14,057 nt of DNA from Promethearchaeota archaeon (GTDB taxonomy: Archaea > Asgardarchaeota > Lokiarchaeia > Sigynarchaeales > SOKP01), in NCBI GenBank assembly GCA_016839425.1, contig JAEOUI010000190.1:1-14057 (forward strand), written 5' to 3'. The notes beneath the pieces are model-generated. The model was given only the letters and a program-made list of their open reading frames with translations, was not told where the DNA came from and made no database searches. The position numbers were made by a program, and so were the translations under genes. Positions 13,791 through 14,057 of the stretch are shown in pieces (the stretch's first letter is position 1; each line of letters starts with the position of its first letter).

Positions 13791-14057
13791 TTAATAATCA
13801 AGAGCAGCAGCGTCTTCCTCGTTTGCCAATATTCTTAATTCTTGTAAAATTGCTAATTTTTTTCCTCCCTTGACTTTTAACTTCCCCTTGATCATTTTTC
13901 CTATAAGTTGAAAGGTAGACATATTATCCATTTCAACAAAAAGTTTCATTGTAGTTCTAATTGCCACATCACAGTTTTTAGAAGCATCTTTAATCTTTCC
14001 TTTATCAGATTGGGAGATGCCTATGACATCAATAGACCCAGCGTTAATTTTTAAGAG
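13791..14057 (-). CDS. SCP2-domain protein, partial (N-terminus beyond the window edge)
   Basis: The minus frame is open from the window edge to TAA at 13791-13793 and gives 88 residues. They read as the C-terminal half to two thirds of an SCP2 domain: INAGSIDVIGISQSDKGKIKDASKNCDVAIRTT includes the strand before the central helix, then MKLFVEMDNMSTFQLIGKMIKGKLKVKGGKK, whose GKLKVKGG is the family's closing motif, then a short tail ending EEDAAALDY. The start codon lies outside the window. It is the third SCP2-type gene in this cluster and points the same way as the one at 13306-13641, after a 149-base gap that holds the latter's promoter. Confidence 0.8.
   Translation of the reverse strand, partial: LLKINAGSIDVIGISQSDKGKIKDASKNCDVAIRTTMKLFVEMDNMSTFQLIGKMIKGKLKVKGGKKLAILQELRILANEEDAAALDY

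Noticed and set aside
13641..13838. 65-residue plus-strand frame between the two minus-strand SCP2 genes
   Set aside because: It overlaps the promoter of one SCP2 gene and the coding end of the other, has low-complexity composition and no ribosome site.
1..14057. CRISPR array, insertion sequence, tRNA or rRNA gene
   Set aside because: No regular spaced repeats, transposase motifs, tRNA-like cloverleaf or rRNA signature was seen on reading both strands; a covariance-model search was not possible.

Overview
This AT-rich window (roughly 30% GC by eye) comes from an anaerobic archaeon. The main evidence is an archaeal-type CO dehydrogenase/acetyl-CoA synthase alpha subunit (CdhA), two stand-alone MtrH-type tetrahydromethanopterin methyltransferases, a bacterio-opsin-activator (Bat) type HTH regulator, TATA-like boxes 20-30 nt before several starts, and a mix of leaderless-looking genes with genes carrying a GGTGA Shine-Dalgarno. 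The set of non-pyrrolysine MttB, corrinoid protein, free-standing MtrH, SCP2-domain proteins and CdhA, with very low GC, fits an Asgard archaeon of the Lokiarchaeota type. That placement is inference; there is no rRNA or marker gene here.

Left part (1-5312, all minus strand). In transcription order: cdhA; a very strong hairpin (17-bp perfect inverted halves plus a 5-bp extension); a DUF4213/DUF364 putative metal-chelation protein; an ArsR-family repressor with a C-terminal cysteine cluster; and a two-gene unit of SAM methyltransferase and EFR1-type flavodoxin/2[4Fe-4S] protein whose genes overlap by ATGA. The same 16-bp ArsR-like operator lies over the TATA region of arsR and of the methyltransferase unit, so this looks like a small autoregulated metal- or redox-responsive regulon. 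About 70 bases at the extreme left may be the tail of a plus-strand gene.

Middle (5313-7987). A 245-bp divergent promoter region between cdhA (minus) and a plus-strand pair carries three copies of an 18-bp inverted repeat, TATGAAT-N4-ATTCATA. The plus pair is a cation diffusion facilitator fused to a NifX/NifB-type iron-molybdenum-cofactor-binding domain, followed six bases later and in the same frame by an HdrD/GlcF-like protein with two [4Fe-4S] ferredoxin sites and two CCG domains. A metal- or redox-responsive regulator probably co-controls Ni/Fe-dependent CODH, metal transport and electron transfer.

Right part (7988-14057). Two tandem MtrH paralogues and a Bat-type regulator are on minus. 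Divergent from them is a plus operon of MttB-family methyltransferase, MttC-like corrinoid protein and a small SCP2 domain protein, ended by a T-tract. Two further SCP2-type genes follow on minus, the last cut by the window edge. The inferred pathway is: methylated (quaternary) amine or similar substrate, to MttB, to the corrinoid protein, to MtrH, to methyl-tetrahydromethanopterin, which can feed the CODH/ACS branch represented by cdhA. The SCP2 proteins suggest that the substrate could be hydrophobic or lipid-derived, which is the most novel idea in the window. No tRNA, rRNA, CRISPR array, insertion sequence or phage gene was seen.
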